64,000 bases of DNA from Linum tenue (GCA_946122785.1 CAMGYJ010000011.1:17732001-17796000), one strand, 5' to 3'. Counted from the stretch's first letter, positions 33,218-45,837 are shown. Numbers and translations are program-made. Notes: generated by a model from the sequence alone, not told the origin.

Positions 33218-33235
33218 GTTGGGAGGCAACCCAAC
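33218..33235 (+). other. second copy of the GTTGGG/CCCAAC hairpin
   Basis: This 18-mer is identical to the one at 27593-27610. Confidence 0.75.
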
Positions 33236-33449
33236 CTAGGTTTGATGTGTGTTATTATATTAAGTACTATTATTATGTAATAAACTTGACTTGTGCGAGC
33301 ATGTGTGTGTTTGTATTTGTTTTTGGTCTCCTTGAAGCTCTCTCCTCTTCATCTAAGGCCAAATTCAGTCCCGACTTTCACTCGCCAAGCTATGTGGCAA
33401 CATCGTTCTACCCCTTATTTTGCGCCATTGAGAGCAATGTCGAGCTTAA

Positions 33450-33476
33450 GTGTGTGTGTGTGGGGGGGGGGGGGGG
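33450..33476 (+). repeat. (GT)n followed by a G-run, inner element copy
   Basis: About five TG units then 15 G residues, after GAGCTTAAG. It is collinear with 30187-30217. Confidence 0.9.
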
Positions 33477-35104
33477 TTAGTCTATCTATTATGCTTGTGT
33501 GTGATTGTGCGCTTGAAGCCTAGATATATGCCCAAATTTTAAAAATTTGAGGGCTCCAAGTATTGCATGATCAAAGTGGTCGGTTTGTGGGAGAATCTCG
33601 TGTTTATTGGCTTGGATATTGAATTGTTTACTTGTGATTGAGTGCATCCTATTATGATGACTGAGAATTGCATTAGGATAGTGCAAATGTTTAGTTCTCA
33701 AGTATGCGGAAATGAATGGATGTCTTGACTTGATTACTCCTTGATTACAATAGTCATGCATTGAATTTTGTGAATTGGAATAGATGATTGAGTGGCTAGG
33801 ATTAGTCCACGCCCAAAAGTTGATTGTCCCGAAATATTTTATCCCTTAGTCAACCCTTTGAGCCGTGTGACTTTAAGGGTCATTCTAATGTTAGGAGCTT
33901 CTTGCTTGTTGAGCTTAATGGTGATTGATAAAACCACCCTCATCCTTTCTTCGTGTCAAAACGTGAGTCGTCCTTGTGTCTTAGAGCTCTTACTCTTGTG
34001 CTTCATTGAGGTTCTACATAGGAATATTTTGCACGGTTCTTGCTAGGAATGAAGAGGTAGTGTTGGAGGAAGTTCTTAATCGAGAGCACTGTTAGTTAAA
34101 TGTTAAGTGGCATGTGTTTTACTCTCTAGCACCCCCCTTAAAAAGAAAAGGAAAAAAAAAAGAAGTTAAAAAGAAAGTAGAAAGAAACGAAACGGAAAAG
34201 AGGTAATAAAACTGGGTAAATAAAAGTAGAGAGTTGCCAAAAAAAGTCTAAGTGTATGCTCTAGAAAGGGTTTCTTGGAACTCAAGCCATTGAAACACCT
34301 AAATTGTTTGATGACCTCCTTCACTATTATGATGGAATTGTGGATAACAAGAATAGATCGAGGAAGTGTGCTTGACTGTAGTTCGTGATTAGTAGTGGTT
34401 TGGAATAAGAGAAGTGTGGTTTTTGGCCGATGCTAGTGTCCTTTGTTTGTAGAAAATGTTCTAGTCGAAACCTTTGAACCTTTGGTTTTAGGTTGAAGAT
34501 ATAGAACCTCATGCTTTGCTATCCACCACCCAAAAGGCCTTTTCCCCATGTCCAAGACCCTTGCCAGTCATTTGAACTCGTGTCTAAGACCTCCGGACAA
34601 GCTAGTGACAACAACCATCTTGTGAACTCTATCATTTAGAGGTTGTCGCCATGGTGGAGAGACGATAGGGTTGAGTGTTGATGATTTTGCACATCCTTTG
34701 CGCCAAAGAGGCCCTGAGCCCACTGGTCGAGAGTGAGTGATTCATTCACATTATGCATGTTCATATCTTATCCCGATGAGGACCTATGTTGCCCATTAGT
34801 TTGTTCCTTGGGCTTGAGTTCTATGAATGGTTAGTTGTGGTTGGTGAGTAGTCCGGTCAAGACTTGTATTGATTTGGGAACAAGGTGAGGAATTTTCGTT
34901 TGCACGTTCTTAATGCATTCGAATATCGTTTGTGGTGGATGCCGGTATTGCTTGTAACAATTCATTTGTTGAGGTCCAATAGCTATAAGGATTCACCCAC
35001 TTTGAGCCCTTTGACATGTCCCCAAGTTATCTTGTTAGGTTGAGATATTACCTTGTTTAGAATTGGTTTGCTTGGGGACAAGCAAACGTCTAAGTGTGGG
35101 GGAG

Positions 35105-35604
35105 TGATTCGGGTCTAAATGCACACATTTTACCCCTCATTTCTAGATAGTTTTACGTTTCATATCATCGTCTATCGACCTATTTTGCGCTTGGTTGTGC
35201 TTGTTTTGTTACATTTCAGGTCCTAGCACGTGTGGGAAGGTCGAGTACAAGTTTCGGGTCGTTTGGAGGTCGAAAAGTGAAGAAAAGTCCAAACCGTGAC
35301 AATTCCCCTGAGACCGTGAAGTGTGGAGGTTTCAGAGCAGTTTTCGGTCTCACTAGACTTAAGTCAGTTCACGGTCGTAAGATCGTGAACTCAAGCCCCA
35401 GACCATGAAGTGACTTAGTGAAACGGTGCGAATCTGCCCGAGATCACGGTCCCTGCCTTGAGTTCATGGACGTGAACTAGGACAGTGATTTGAGCCCGAC
35501 CTGAGTATAAAAGGGGAAGTCAGCTGAAGGAGAAAGGGAGCTTTTCTAGGGTTTTAGTTTTCAGAATAAAGGAGGGTTTCTAATGAGAGATTAGGGTTTC
35601 CTCT

Positions 35605-35647
<43 letters not shown>

Positions 35648-36585
35648 TGCCATTCAAAGGAGGAAGAAGGAGATTGTCATCTCTTCATGGTTCTTTCTCT
35701 CATTTTTCTTGTTTTCTTTTGCCTAGCTATGGAATAGCCTACCTATTCAATTGGGTGTTGTGAGCCCTAGCTTGAAATATGTGATAGATTGTATTAATTG
35801 AATGCTTTGTGTGTGGGTTTGTGTTTAATGCAAAGTTTGAGATATTTCCATGATGTTTGGGTTGTGTTCTCCATTTCTCATTACTATGCCAATTTGACCT
35901 AGGTAGAGGGAATTTCCCTTTATGTTAGAAGGCTTTGATAAGCTGGATTCCTTGGCCAATTGAGACACCTACCTAGAGCAAAGCAAACCTCAAACTTCGA
36001 TTTAGCACTTTAACTTGGGTGTTACTTTGCCGTCCGGATTAAGTTCCGAGGGATTGGTCCTTGCAACCCTTAGTTTTATCGGTTAAGAGAGCTAGGACTC
36101 CTAGCTTATTGTTGCAATCCTTAGCCGAAAGGTTAAGAGAGCTAGACTCCCTAGTTTATTGTAGCAATCCTAAATCCATTGATTGAGAGAGCCAAAGGTT
36201 CCTAGCTTAATTATTGTCCTTAACTGATTGATTAAGAGAGTGAACTTGGTTCACTTGTTGCGCCTTTTATGGTGTGTTAACACACCTCCACACATTTGCA
36301 TTCGATTTGGATAATCTTGATATGTAGCTAGGGGGAGCAATACCTAGGTTAACTCTTCTCTCATTGGAACAACCACGATTTACTTTACTTGCTTGTTTTC
36401 ATTTGTAGTTTTCTTATTTTTAAACCTAAAGGGTTTGCTAGATAACAAACTAAGCGATTGGAGTAGGGGTACATGGACCGGCCCGAGTTTGACAATTAAA
36501 ACATACTTACCCTATGATGCACCCGACTAGAGTTTATGCTTGAGCTCTAGTTGGGCTTTAAATCGCGGTGTATCCGTGGCGAGTG
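35105..36585 (+). repeat. 3' LTR of the inner gypsy element
   Basis: It starts TGATTCGGGTC. A TATAAAAG box lies near 35508, and a (GA)n microsatellite at about 35611-35644. GTTCACGG.CGT palindromes near 35355-35395 resemble those of the outer LTR. It ends near GTGGCGAGTGA. Confidence 0.8.
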
Positions 36586-37268
36586 ACAACACGTTTTGGG
36601 CCTAGATGTCTCCGCCTTAAGTTCACAGCCGTGAACAGGGATCGTGATTTGAGCCGGACCTGGGTATGAAAGGAGGCTTGAGCTGAAGGAAAAAGGAGAG
36701 AGGATACATTGAGTGAGAAAACCTTCTTCTTCAACATTCTAGAGAAGAGAAAGTGACGAGCAAGAAGAGAGAAGAAGCTAGGGTTTCAATCCAAGGCAAG
36801 GATTTGGGAAAATCTTCCCCAGAGGTTGATTGTGTTTTGGCCGTCCGAATTCCGATTCGAGAGTGAAGATTTAGTAGTCTTTAGTCGATTAGGCCAAGAG
36901 AGCTACCTTGGTAGCTTAATCCGAATTCATTGGCCTAGAGACCGAGAGAGTGATGTTCCATCACTAGCTACTCTTCCGTTAAGGTTCTCAATCACCTCCA
37001 CCATACATTTTTCGTCATTCTGACAACTCATGGTAGCGAGTTAGGAGGAGCTACACCCAGGTGAATCCTTCTCATTTAAGAGTCAAAATCAATTACTTTT
37101 ACAACCGCTTTAATTGTAGCTCGTAGTTTTCAATCAAACAACCCATCCCTAGATAATATTTCAAACAATCGAAGTAGGGGTATACAGACCGATCTGGGTT
37201 GATATTTAAACACACTTGCCCTATATTGCACCCAATTAAGATTTATACTTGGGCCCTAATTGGGAGTT
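36586..37268 (+). repeat. second part of the outer 3' LTR, truncated
   Basis: It resumes the outer LTR at about CAACACGTTTTGG. Relative to the 5' LTR it lacks about 300 bp at around 36823, at an AGG microhomology. It stops about 25 bp before the LTR end, where unrelated sequence begins. Confidence 0.8.
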
Positions 37269-37879
37269 GGCATCGCCGGGATTGACGAGGATGGCTGGTG
37301 TTGACGCCAGCTTACAGATGCCGATGGAGGATCGACGCTAGGATTGACGATGATGGCTGGTGTGGATGGAGGCCTACCGATCCCCATGGTGGATTGATGG
37401 CAACAACAAGGCTAGTGGGTTGGCGATGGCAAGGTTGGCATTTGCCTGGTAGTGGTCAGGGACACTGAGCAGAGGTGAGCGACAAGTGCACAACAAAGAT
37501 GGGAGGCTAAGATGGCTACGACGGGGATGACAATGAGACGCTGTGACGCGCTGGACCAGGTGGAGGGGGTGACCTGTCTGGTACTTTCTCATTCCTTTTC
37601 CCCTTGCTTCTTACCCCACCGACTGATTGGATTCAGGGAAAGTTAGTTCCTTTGTAGAGATGTAAAGTTGCAAAACTTTTCATCATTATTCTTTTTGTTT
37701 TGGTTTGTAGTGTTTGTTTCTAATGTAACGCGTATACGAAGACTACCAATGGCAGAGAAGGCAAAAAGAAGAAGAGATGATGATAATGAAGGATAAGCCA
37801 TCGATAGTGGCAATGGGTAACGACAGGTAGCGGCTCGCCTGATTGCTTGCGAGCTGAAACCCTACAGAATGTTTTTTTG
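37269..37879. other. unassigned sequence with short GATTGACGA/ATGGCTGGTGT repeats
   Basis: Two imperfect copies of a phrase with ATTGACGA.GATGGCTGGTGT occur at about 37281-37370. Otherwise there is nothing I can recognise before the BAG fragment. Confidence 0.4.
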
Positions 37880-38453
37880 AGAAGCTAAACCCAAATTCCA
37901 GTCACAGGGGGTGAAAGACAGTCCAAAATGGTGTTGCTTGAAGACCCAATTAGCCAAGAGAAGCATTACCTTGAGATGAGAAAAAATGCCACCATAGAGA
38001 AAGCTTCTAAATCCATCTCCACGCTCAGCTTGGAAGTCGGTAGCCTCGCAGGTAGGGTATGCATACTTTTCCTTTTGATCTACTTCCATGTATTGCAAGT
38101 GATTCGATTGGCAAACACTAACCCGTGTGTGGGAGTGAGTGGTTTTCTTTTAGGTCTTGCCTTTGGAGTAAGTGATTAGTAAAGGTGGGAAGGTAACAGA
38201 GAAAGATGTTTTGCGCTTGATTGGGTTGTTGATGAATGAGGTGCTGAAATTGAACGGATTCTTCTTGATGGAGATGTCGAACTACAGAGGAACTTATAGG
38301 TGAGCAGTTTTTAAAATTTATCCCTCAAAGGTTGTAAACTATTGAAAATTAGTCCTATTTTTTAGCTCTGGTTTGATTTCATTTATGGCTAAAAATTTAC
38401 AATTGAAGAGAGTTCATAAGTATGTCGAGACATTAGAAGCTCTTTATGCTTGA
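37880..38453 (+). pseudogene. BAG family co-chaperone (BAG1-4 type), 3' fragment
   Basis: Three exon-like pieces match plant BAG1-4 proteins, Hsp70 co-chaperones with an N-terminal ubiquitin-like domain and a BAG domain. About 37880-38051 covers the end of the ubiquitin-like domain and MVLLEDPISQEKHYLEMRKN...SLEVGSLAG with a CAG|GTAGGG donor. 38154-38299 covers VISKGGKVTEKDVLRLIGLL and DGDVELQR. 38409-38453 covers RVHKYVETLEAL to a stop. Most of the ubiquitin-like domain is missing. Damage includes a stop at about 37899, a TAA near 38169 and a one-base frameshift near 38257. Introns are retained, so it is not a processed copy. Confidence 0.75.
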
Positions 38454-40818
38454 GGGTCTCCTGATCACTGTACATCCATCATTGGTGAGCTGCTCAATCA
38501 ATTTTCTTGGTCTGCCTTCGTGACTTTCAATCATGTTTTCTTTCATTACAGTGGTACCCTGAGGGGGCGTCACAGAGGCTGGTTTCTATTTTCTGCTAAG
38601 TAGCTTCTCATTTTGTATCTGGCTAGGGAACGAAGTGTGGAGGGTAATGGCGGATGGGAAGTGGGCAAGGGAATGACAGGCCGTTTCTGGGCAGGGTAAC
38701 GGCGAAGAGAAAGATTATAATAAGAGAAAGTAACAAAGGAAGGACTTGAAGGTAATCTAATTTTCTGTATAGTTTCTATTTTATGCTCAGTAGCTTTCAA
38801 TAAATGGTGGTGAGCTAGGCCTAAAATTATATACGAGTTTAGAGAAGACAATGGAAGGATCAAGTATGGTTTATTCCAAAGGTGTGTTTTTTTTATGTTA
38901 CTGCAGGGACATTTCATGGTGCTTATTTTAGCTTGAATAATGGAAAAGCAAAGAGGACAAATGATGTTTGTTGGAATTGTGAGTGATCAGTGTCTTGATC
39001 TCATTAAAGAGTTATGCTATTTGTTTTTTTTTTTTGGAGTATTGTCGGTTTGACAGGTGACGTTTGATTAGATTTAGTTTTAGTTGTGCCTTTGCAGGTG
39101 ATTGGAGATTGTTTTACGCAAGTATTACCTCACATCTATAGTAATAATGGAAGAATATAGAAAGGATGTGTATGAAATTGCTTGGCAAGGGGCTGATGCA
39201 ACATTGATTTGCTCATTTAGAATTATAGGATCGTTATAATCCCATAAAGACTGAATTGCATTTTGATTCTACAAGTGGGTCTCTTCTTTTTCTGCAGGTT
39301 TAAATTGATTTGGGACCATACATAAGGCCATGACTGTGAATGTGATTAGTGGAAAACAAATGTAAAGATCTCAATGATTTTAATCATTTCTTACTATGAT
39401 TATGGGGTTAACTATTCATATGCTAACAAGTGAGGAAGCCTCTCTCCACTTTTGTACTATTTTCCCCTTTGCTAAGTTTGTTTCCATGTTTCCAGATTCT
39501 TTGGTGCTTTACTGTGAACTTTGTAATATGGTCAAGAACTCGAAAAACAATGTTCTTCCTTTCCCAAACATAACCAAGTTGAGAATGAGTTTGTTGATAA
39601 TAGCTTGTACTGCCATAGATAAGGTAACGAGTAAATTGCTTGCACATGCTTGATGTTTGTGTTTAGGTCGATAAGTTTCTGAATATAGTCGTTTGGCCAC
39701 TAATAGTTCTTTGATCAGGCAAGATCCTCCTTGTACCGACAACTCATCAGGTTCAAATTTTTAGGGATCCTATGGTTGTTCTTCTGAGCATATGCAGAAT
39801 GAACATGCAGATTGTATTTTTACCTTTATTTTTACTGGACGTTATTGTTTTGTATTTTTTCCGTTATTGTTTCCTTTTCCCAGTAGATTGTGTTTGTTTC
39901 TTCTTCGTTTGAGGACTACTGTTGTTTGTTCTAATGGTGAGAATTTTGTTTTTGTTGTCAGGGCTACCACAATTTCTCGTTCAAATATTATTCTCTAACA
40001 TGAACATTTGAAAGGTAGTCTCTCTTTCGTCCACAAATCTATGTAATTCTTATTTGTTTGTTTGTTTATCTGTCTGTTATTAAGTTATGTGTTATTTTCT
40101 ATCGATTGTGTGTAAAGTTTATTCGGTCTGCTTTATGCATTGTACCTTTTTTGAGTACTTGCCCTTTCTAATCCTTCCTGCTTGCCTGTGCTCTTGCCAG
40201 ATGAAAAGTATCAGTAGTTAGAATTTACATATAGCTATGATTTAAGGAGTAGCTTTTGCACTTCTCCTCCTCCTGTTGAGCCTACAACTAGGTAGGTTAG
40301 AGGTTGGCCTTTGTTTGCCCATTCTTTGAATTCACTTTTATAGTTACCTTCAATGTAAATGACACACTAGCTATCTTTGCTTAAAAACATTGCATGAAAT
40401 CAAGCGATCAGGAGCAATGCAAGAGTCCATCCTAATGCAATGCAAGTTTATTAATTCAACTTTCTTGTTGCAAGTTTATTAATTCTCACAGAAAAGTTAC
40501 GTTCGGCCAATTAAAACGACACCGGAGTCTTGCCTTCCCGCCTCCGGGGGTAACCAAGAGGAACAAAGAGAAACTAGTTTCTCCCAGTTCTGAGCTCGCC
40601 ATTGTTATATTTTCCTTTTCCTGCTGTTCGAGGAATAAAAGGAATGGACACAGAAAGGCGCCGGAGTTTGGTGTGCCAGTGGGATCGGCTTTCGCGAGAG
40701 AAGGTATGTCTTCCCTTTGCGATTATGACGAGTTTTGAGTTCATCGTTTGCTGAATTAGAGAACGTAGCTGCTTGGTTGAGTAGGGTTCTGAACTTTCTG
40801 GGTTCTGGCTTTTTTGAG
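38454..40818. other. unassigned region, possibly further decayed gene fragments
   Basis: No protein family is recognisable. Short ORFs on both strands (for example 39396-39653) overlap and show no domain. A small duplication of GCAAGTTTATTAATTC occurs at about 40442-40480. A GC-richer leader-like stretch at 40510-40720 precedes the PPR fragment. Confidence 0.35.
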
Positions 40819-41184
40819 ATGTATCTAAAAGAAGGGCGTTCATTGTTATTGAGCTTGAGAAACAGCAAGAAATCACTCCCCTTCGTTCTCAACACGAACC
40901 CACATCATAATCTCGATCCCCAATACGAAAGAAGCCATCCTCTTCTCAAAGAGTCCCAGGTATTGACGAGGTTAGAGAATGAGCCCAGCATTTCAATAGC
41001 TCTAGACTACTTCAAGTCGATTGCCAATTCAAAAGCCTTCAGACATACTGCGCTAACGTACAGAACCATGATTCGGAGGCTGGGTGATGAAGGCAATGTT
41101 GATGGCATTCAGTATCTTCTTCATCAGATGAAATTAGAAGGACTTCATTGTAATCCCGACTTGTTTGTGAACAGCGAGGTGTAA
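40819..41184 (+). pseudogene. pentatricopeptide repeat (PPR) protein, N-terminal fragment
   Basis: From ATG 40819 the frame encodes a basic, serine-rich N-terminus of the organelle-targeting kind. PPR-protein sequence follows: SQVLTRLENEPSISIALDYF, the TALTYRTMIRRLGDEG helix pair and MDG-like VDGIQYLLHQMKLEGLHC. The frame ends at DLFVNSEV with a stop, where a full protein would continue with many repeats. Only about 120 residues of a protein normally several hundred long are present. The start at 40819 is preferred over an upstream non-ATG extension of the frame. Confidence 0.65.
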
Positions 41185-42374
41185 GGTGTGGAAATAATAG
41201 CATTCTCATGTTATTAATCATGTTGTCTCCGTATATAATATTTAGTAAAGAGGACGGTCGTGTTGTGATACATGCTTATATCTAATCTGCTTTGACCCAA
41301 GCTTCAATGAGTTATAATTTTCAGACTGGCTTTCTTACTTTTATGGGTAAATATATGGTATGAGTCATGCTCCTTCACTGCCTTTTCCCTATCTAGGCTT
41401 TGCACTAACAGTTCAAGTTCAGCTGAGCCAATGCTGATGGAGTCATTGTCTGATTCTATGTCACAGAATCTTAGAGGAGTTCTCCCCAGCAATATCATAG
41501 AGGAGTTTTCTACAATATGCTTATGGAGATAACCAGCAACAATAAGCAGCTAAGGAATGGTTGTCCTGGGTAGAAGAGAGCTTTTAAGAAGAAGAAAAAA
41601 AGCATACATAAGTGACAAGTTCATTTCGGTTCACTTCACATCAAGATGAAGAGTAGGTTGCTACAAGGACGAGGTATATAAAAATTTTGAGTTTCTTAGG
41701 CAGTTTCTGTTTGATTGCAAAATTGGAAGGGACACGAGTTTGTGACTTTAACATTATGTTTCAGGGAACCTGTGAAGTTGGTGCATCGTTGTCGGCAGAA
41801 AGTTCATGAGATTGTGATCCTACCCGAGTCCAATTAGAGTTTCGCGTTCTGTTGTAGGAGGTGAATTCGCATGAGAAGAAGCTTGGTTTGACGTCCATTT
41901 CTCGGTACCCTTGACTAAAACTCAATCATCATACTCAATCCTCTTTCCATGAGGGGTTTTTTAATTTACAATCCGGGTAAAAACCAACCATATGAGTGTA
42001 TCTTCTTACAGATTCCTAGAAGTTGCTGTAAACAGCAAACAATGGAGGAAATGGCTTTGTTAGCTTACAGTTGGACTCTCAAGCTCTCTTCCCCTGGTAA
42101 TAATTCTTCTTCGCCAACATTCTGACCTTTATTAAACTAATTGCTATGCTGCTGCTACAATACTAGATCAGAAAAGTTGTTTACATATCTAGAGTATGTA
42201 GGTAGCCTATTTACGTTAACTTAATTGTTCCTGTCAAATTAAGCTGAAGGTTTACCATATACATGTTATTTACTTATTTATTCAAATTTGCTAGCTGTGT
42301 ATAGTTTCTGAGTTCCTCTGTGTTCTGCTTAATTCAGTTTAAGTTTTGATATATTGATGTTCTTATATTTTTCA
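41185..42374. other. unassigned sequence between gene fragments
   Basis: There is no recognisable coding segment. It is AT-rich and intron-like, with some A/G-rich stretches near 41580. Confidence 0.35.
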
Positions 42375-42728
42375 GTCATAGACAGTTTTGTGCTAGAAAA
42401 TATAGCCCTTTGCTTATGCGATGTGGGTTTGATGAAGTAGTGGAATACAAGAAAAGAGGAGCAGATCATAGAGCATGGGTGGCATTAATGCTCATGTATC
42501 CAAAGGCTGACATTCAAGTGTGTAATTATCTGTCCAGTCTGACAGAGACAGAACGTATCACTACAATATGAGCAAGGTCTTGGCTCCATTGAGATAGGAA
42601 TGCGTGCTCATCATTGGCTCTGACTCTGCTACTCACAATTTGAGAGCTATGGACCGTGCAGGTAGCTTTGTTTCTCCATGGGATCAACAGTTTGATACTT
42701 GGCTTAAGGACTCCCTCATCGAAGGAAG
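42375..42728 (+). pseudogene. LigB-type extradiol ring-cleavage dioxygenase fragment
   Basis: After a TTTTTCAG acceptor the sequence encodes CGFDEVVEYKKRGADHRAWV and ALMLMYPKADIQVC. It then shows [32 protein letters not shown] and [17 protein letters not shown] in a second frame, up to a GT donor at 42729. These are the conserved central and C-terminal blocks of plant LigB, homologs of DOPA 4,5-extradiol dioxygenase, including the KRG.DH...PL.LMYP block. The frame changes near 42530 and a TAG interrupts APLR. The N-terminal and C-terminal thirds are absent. Not functional. Confidence 0.72.
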
Positions 42729-45700
42729 GTAAAATCCAAGAACAATTATTGAACAGCTAGCAACGTCCAAGTTGCATAATTATTAGAATTATTAAGTCTC
42801 AAGTTCCAAAAAAATCGTAGTTACTGTTCATTAAGAAAAAATCGGAGGTTACTGTTCACGTTGTTGCATAGATACGCTGTTGTCGTTTTTATTTAATTCC
42901 AAGTGAAATCATTTTGGGCTGCCCTAGCAATAGCCATTGGATCTTTATTCTCGAACCGTTGGATCCATATCGCTAAACCTCCTCTCTCCTGCTTTTTTTC
43001 TCTATCATTCTCTCTCCCCGTTCCTTCTTCTCCACGCGCAAAATTGAAAGACCAAAATAAAGATCTCAGCGCCGGCGACATTGGCTGCGATTCAAGGATT
43101 TAAGAGGAGCCTCCCAGATTTGGCGGCCGGTAGCATTCGAAAAGGAAAGTGATTGCCGCATCCCCTCCTCTATCATCTCGACCTCTCTTTTCTCTCCGGA
43201 TTTTACTGTCCTTTCCTCCTTCGATTTAATTAAGCTTGAGCTGAAACCCTCGCTGCAGCTCCTTCAATCTGTCTCCTACGAGCCAAGCCTCTTGCCCTTC
43301 TCAATTTCTTGAAGAAGACGACAAGACGGTCACCACAAAGTTTTTCCACATCCAATGAACTCCGCCGAAGATTGGCCTCTTCGGTCTAACTGTGACTCTT
43401 TTTGTCCATTGGAACCTGGAGAATCTCCTGGCGGCGACATCCATTACTGGAATTAGGTGAGTCAACAACTTGGATTTAGCTCCCCTGACTTTTTGTTCAT
43501 GGATTTACTTTCTGTTCATTTACCGCAAATAGCTAATGTTCAAACCCAATTTGTTCATAGATATGATTTACTGATTCCTTTCATTTCTAATAATTAAATT
43601 GACAATGCTTTTGATAACACTATTGCTTTTCACCCATTGGCTGAATGAACACAAGTATTGTAGATCAGTGAATAGAGCCCAGTGATTTGAGATTGAACCC
43701 AATTTATTCATGGATTTGATATGAGACTAATTGTGGAGGGTGGCAAGAGCCCAGTGAAAGATCCCTATACATTGAGTTAACCTATTCTACTTCCAATCAA
43801 ACCAAGCTATGAAAATTCTTATTCATATTGGCTTTATAGATCAAATTCTCATATATCTTCTTATGATGATAGAGTTCTAGGGAAATGGTAAACCCCCAAC
43901 TTTTTTAGTTTGATAGTGATACATGCTAGGGAATTGAATCCAAGTGTTATCATTTTCTTAGTTTGAGTTATGTTGATATTGAGATTTGTGCATCTGCATA
44001 ATTATACAGGAGGTATGGTTTTTTTGTTCCTGCATGTGTGATTTGGATTGGTATTCTTACTTTCCCTATTATTTGTTCATATTCAATCGTAGTTGTTGGT
44101 GTTATAATGCAAAGGTGGACATTACAGTAGGTTTCCTACAAGTAACCATATAATATTACAACAGAGAAGAGGTTGGTAGAGCTAGGGAAGTTATCGATCT
44201 CATGAGATTAACAAAGTCAATTGCTTTTGATGAGATTGGCACCATTGCAACAGTACTTTTTCACAAACACTTCTGAGGTTTTTAACGGTTGGTATCGATT
44301 TATAATTTTTATGCAGAATAAGAAAAGCAGATGATAACTTAAGTGTTTCTTTTTTGGTCTTTTGGACCTTAGGCTCATTTTATTTTTCTTTGCTCCTCCA
44401 GGCTCCAGGTAATGGCTACCTGTTGTTTTTTCTTCTTCATCTGCTTTAGTTTGCTGCTTTTCCCTACATGCCTTCGACTTCTCTTGATTTTGGAAGACCT
44501 ATGGCATCTTGGGGTACAATTGAATTGAATCATAGTGGGTTTCAGATTAGCGTTGGTTTTAAATTTAATGTGTTGCCACCAATCTTGATATGTATGTCCC
44601 TTTTGTTTTTGTTGATTCTTGCTTTCAACATTGCTTTTTGCACTGAACATGAAAAGCATGCTGGAGATTTATATCTGAACGTGGAACGCATGTATGTCAG
44701 CTCTACTTCACACTGATAGCTCGAATGTGGTTTGTTGTTGGTTCCCTCTAGCTGGCCATTCCAATTAGTCGACGTACTTAATTTCTTGCTATCAGATATG
44801 GGTCCATTGTTTTAATTGATTGCTGTACCAGTTTTATCTTTGACATGTATTGTTCAAGGATCCAATTATGAAGTAGATTGACGTCACCTTTGTAAATGAC
44901 CCCATTATTCCAGAGAACATCACCTTAGTTAGTTCCATTCAGTTTATATAATTGTCTTTTTCAGCTTTGTACATGACTGATCAATATCCTTTTTCATTAT
45001 TTACTTTATGTAACAAGCTGATTTGTTGTTCTTATGCATATCATTCTTACAGTTTCCGAAGGCATTTTGTTGTCTTATATACAAATTCTCATCCAAAACA
45101 TCATTCACAGTCCTGAGCTGCAATGTTGTTTCAAAGACATATCCCTTCACGAGATAAGCGAACACCTCTGAAAGCTCATGTTTAATTGGACACTGATGGA
45201 TACTATTTAGTTGTAGATTTCTCAATTGATAATGTAGAAATTTTCAAGCAATTCTCTTCTTTTAGCATCTACAGTTCGTGCTCTGCTTTGAGAATTACTT
45301 CTTATCATTGGGTTCTGAATGATATGAAGCCAACTGATTAGGCGGGAAAGCAGCAACATGAAAGCTGAAACCGATCCATGTGAGAGTCAAAACTTTGTAT
45401 TGTCTTCTGCATAAATCATTGTTAAGAATAAATGTTTCTATTCATGCATGCATTTTCTTCGTTAGTTTTGTAATTCTAATTACTATTTTTGTTTTTTCAT
45501 GATGTGTTGCACTGGCTTACTATTTTTGTTTGGCTCTTATATGTGTACTCTACACTTTGGCTCGGATTGATGTTTGCAAGTTCTCATCTTCCGATGCAGA
45601 GATCAAGTTTTATCTTAGCTTCAGAGTTTTTATGATCTTAAACTAATTTTCTTTTCATTCTACTTTTCATCTTTAAATAAATTTAATCTCCCCGATCTGG

Positions 45701-45826
45701 TAGTGCAAGTCATGAATTAGAATGAAATGGTGATTTTTTTTTTTTTTTACAGTAGATTGTGATTAACCTTTGGGTAGATGGTATCCCTTCCTAAACATTG
45801 AAAGGCAAGCATTAGTGGAGGTTTTC
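42729..45826. other. unassigned region with leader-like and intron-like sequence
   Basis: The GC-richer stretch 42950-43456 ends in a possible AG|GTGAGT donor and looks like a captured 5' leader exon. The rest is AT-rich with short ORFs only (44468-44716 on the plus strand, 45001-45225 on the minus). I assign no product. Confidence 0.35.
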
Positions 45827-45837
45827 TCTATAAACAT

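Larger units (their letters stand above)
32302..36585 (+). mobile_element. related gypsy element nested in the outer 3' LTR, internally deleted
   Basis: It begins TGATTCGGGTC. It has a 5' LTR of which only about 200 bp remain (to about 32503), an acidic ORF, the 3' non-coding region, a polypurine tract (35094-35104) and a full 3' LTR. A deletion therefore removed most of the 5' LTR together with the primer-binding site, gag and pol. Outer LTR sequence continues on both sides. The 5-bp target duplication is not clear. Confidence 0.8.
17138..37268 (+). mobile_element. Athila/Tat-type Ty3/gypsy retrotransposon, host of several nested insertions
   Basis: A 5' LTR, an Asp-tRNA-type primer-binding site, gag, a protease with DLGAS, an ATHILA ORF-like segment, a polypurine tract and a split 3' LTR are collinear on the plus strand. 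Later insertions lie at 19065-24225, 26363-27308 and 32302-36585. No reverse transcriptase, RNase H or integrase is visible between the protease and the 3' region, so the element appears deleted for most of pol. The 3' LTR lacks its last 25 bp or so and has an internal deletion. No flanking target duplication can therefore be scored. Confidence 0.85.

Noticed and set aside
41304..41498. Minus-strand ORF with an acidic stretch near the PPR fragment
   Set aside because: I recognise no family, it is short, and it is in AT-rich sequence without splice or promoter signals.
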